Source: Pseudeuparius sepicola (taxonomy: Eukaryota; Arthropoda; Insecta; Coleoptera; Anthribidae). Taken from it: a stretch of DNA of 64,000 nucleotides. Location of the stretch: the NCBI GenBank assembly GCA_963920635.1, contig OY987306.1:13720001-13784000 (forward strand), in the 5' to 3' direction. The position numbers were made by a program, and so were the translations under genes. Positions 63,829 through 64,000 of the stretch are shown here, in pieces. The number at the start of each line of letters is the position of its first letter. Position 1 is the first letter of the stretch. Under the pieces are notes generated by a model. It was not told the origin of the DNA and ran no database searches. It saw only the letters and a program-made list of their open reading frames with translations.

Positions 63829-64000
63829 ACAATTTAAAATATAACAATAATATTTTTATTACTATATACACCCGTTTGCGCTAGTGTCTGCCGCGTCGGT
63901 GTGTTTGCTATCCTGCGCCCGCGCCCGCAGCCGCCACCGCACTCGTGACCGCGCCCGTGGCCGCGACCGCGGCCGCGTCGGTGTGCGCTTCGCTAAAACT
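63829..64000. repeat. right terminal region of the Harbinger element
   Basis: GC-rich repeats of GCGCCCGC/GCGGCCGCG type, with GTCGGTGTG at 63896 and again at 63977 just before the end. It must hold the transposase promoter. The window ends six bases past the element. Confidence 0.7.

Larger units (their letters stand above)
61236..63994. mobile_element. complete PIF/Harbinger element
   Basis: Left end AGCGAAGCGCACACC (61236-61250) is matched by GGTGTGCGCTTCGCT (63980-63994). Similarity continues inward as GCGGCCGCGG and GC-rich repeats. Both ends are bordered by AAAA (61232-61235, 63995-63998), from which a 3-bp duplication AAA fits Harbinger insertion. The 2.76 kb inside holds the two genes typical of the superfamily: a DDE transposase with intact catalytic residues and a MADF/Myb-like DNA-binding protein. 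It is the best-preserved element in the window. The transposase looks complete; the partner gene has one in-frame stop in its last domain. The extremely GC-rich ends contrast with the AT-rich interior. Confidence 0.88.

Noticed and set aside
1..64000. CRISPR arrays, bacterial operons, ribosome-binding sites
   Set aside because: Introns, LTR elements and LINEs show a eukaryotic nuclear sequence; no spaced identical repeats of CRISPR type are present.

Overview
The window is eukaryotic and almost certainly from an insect. Spliceosomal introns are visible, AT content is high, and the mobile-element families are typical of arthropods: errantivirus-like Ty3/gypsy elements with env, Penelope-like, P, hAT, Tc1/mariner, PIF/Harbinger, MULE and Polinton-like elements, and Jockey/CR1-type LINEs. 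I cannot fix the order from the sequence. Nearly everything recognisable is a transposable element (TE), and no ordinary host gene is secure.

0-7 kb: a gag-like fragment running off the left edge (minus strand), a frameshifted LINE reverse transcriptase (minus) with an (AATAAA)(TCTA)n tail, an LTR plus integrase stub of a gypsy element (minus), a 5'-truncated Penelope-like fragment (minus), and an 0.8 kb foldback element.

7-15.7 kb: one whole but decayed errantivirus-like element on the plus strand with two LTRs, a PBS-like sequence and a 4-bp target duplication (TGTG). A mariner-type foldback with a transposase remnant sits in env, and a foreign segment sits in RT.

16-24 kb: a LINE ORF1 (minus) split by a mariner-arm copy, a decayed Polinton-like integrase module (plus), a candidate solo LTR and a CATGG minisatellite. 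23.9-29.2 kb: a second, 5'-truncated errantivirus-like element (minus), then the C-terminal end and terminal repeats of a MULE.

30-41 kb: a deep nest. Inverted arms enclose a LINE. The LINE is split at a TA by a long-TIR mariner-type element, which is split by a hAT element with a perfect 8-bp target duplication, which in turn carries two more foldbacks. 41-50 kb: a decayed P-element/THAP9-type transposase (minus), a separate THAP exon (minus) and many palindromes. A set of 22-28 bp micro-insertions is also here; two are flanked by perfect 7-bp and one by a perfect 8-bp direct repeat.

50.9-51.8 kb: a short promoter-like stretch with repeated TCAAGGTCA motifs, a small unassigned and apparently frameshifted ORF, and G-rich arrays. 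51.8-61.2 kb: AT-rich sequence with little recognisable, apart from a Penelope-like GIY-YIG remnant and a possible first exon.

61.2-64.0 kb: a complete PIF/Harbinger element with TIRs, an intact three-exon transposase (minus) and a MADF-BESS gene (plus). The two genes interlock: the large exon of each lies inside an intron of the other, so the predicted mature mRNAs need not overlap although the pre-mRNAs are antisense for over 2 kb.
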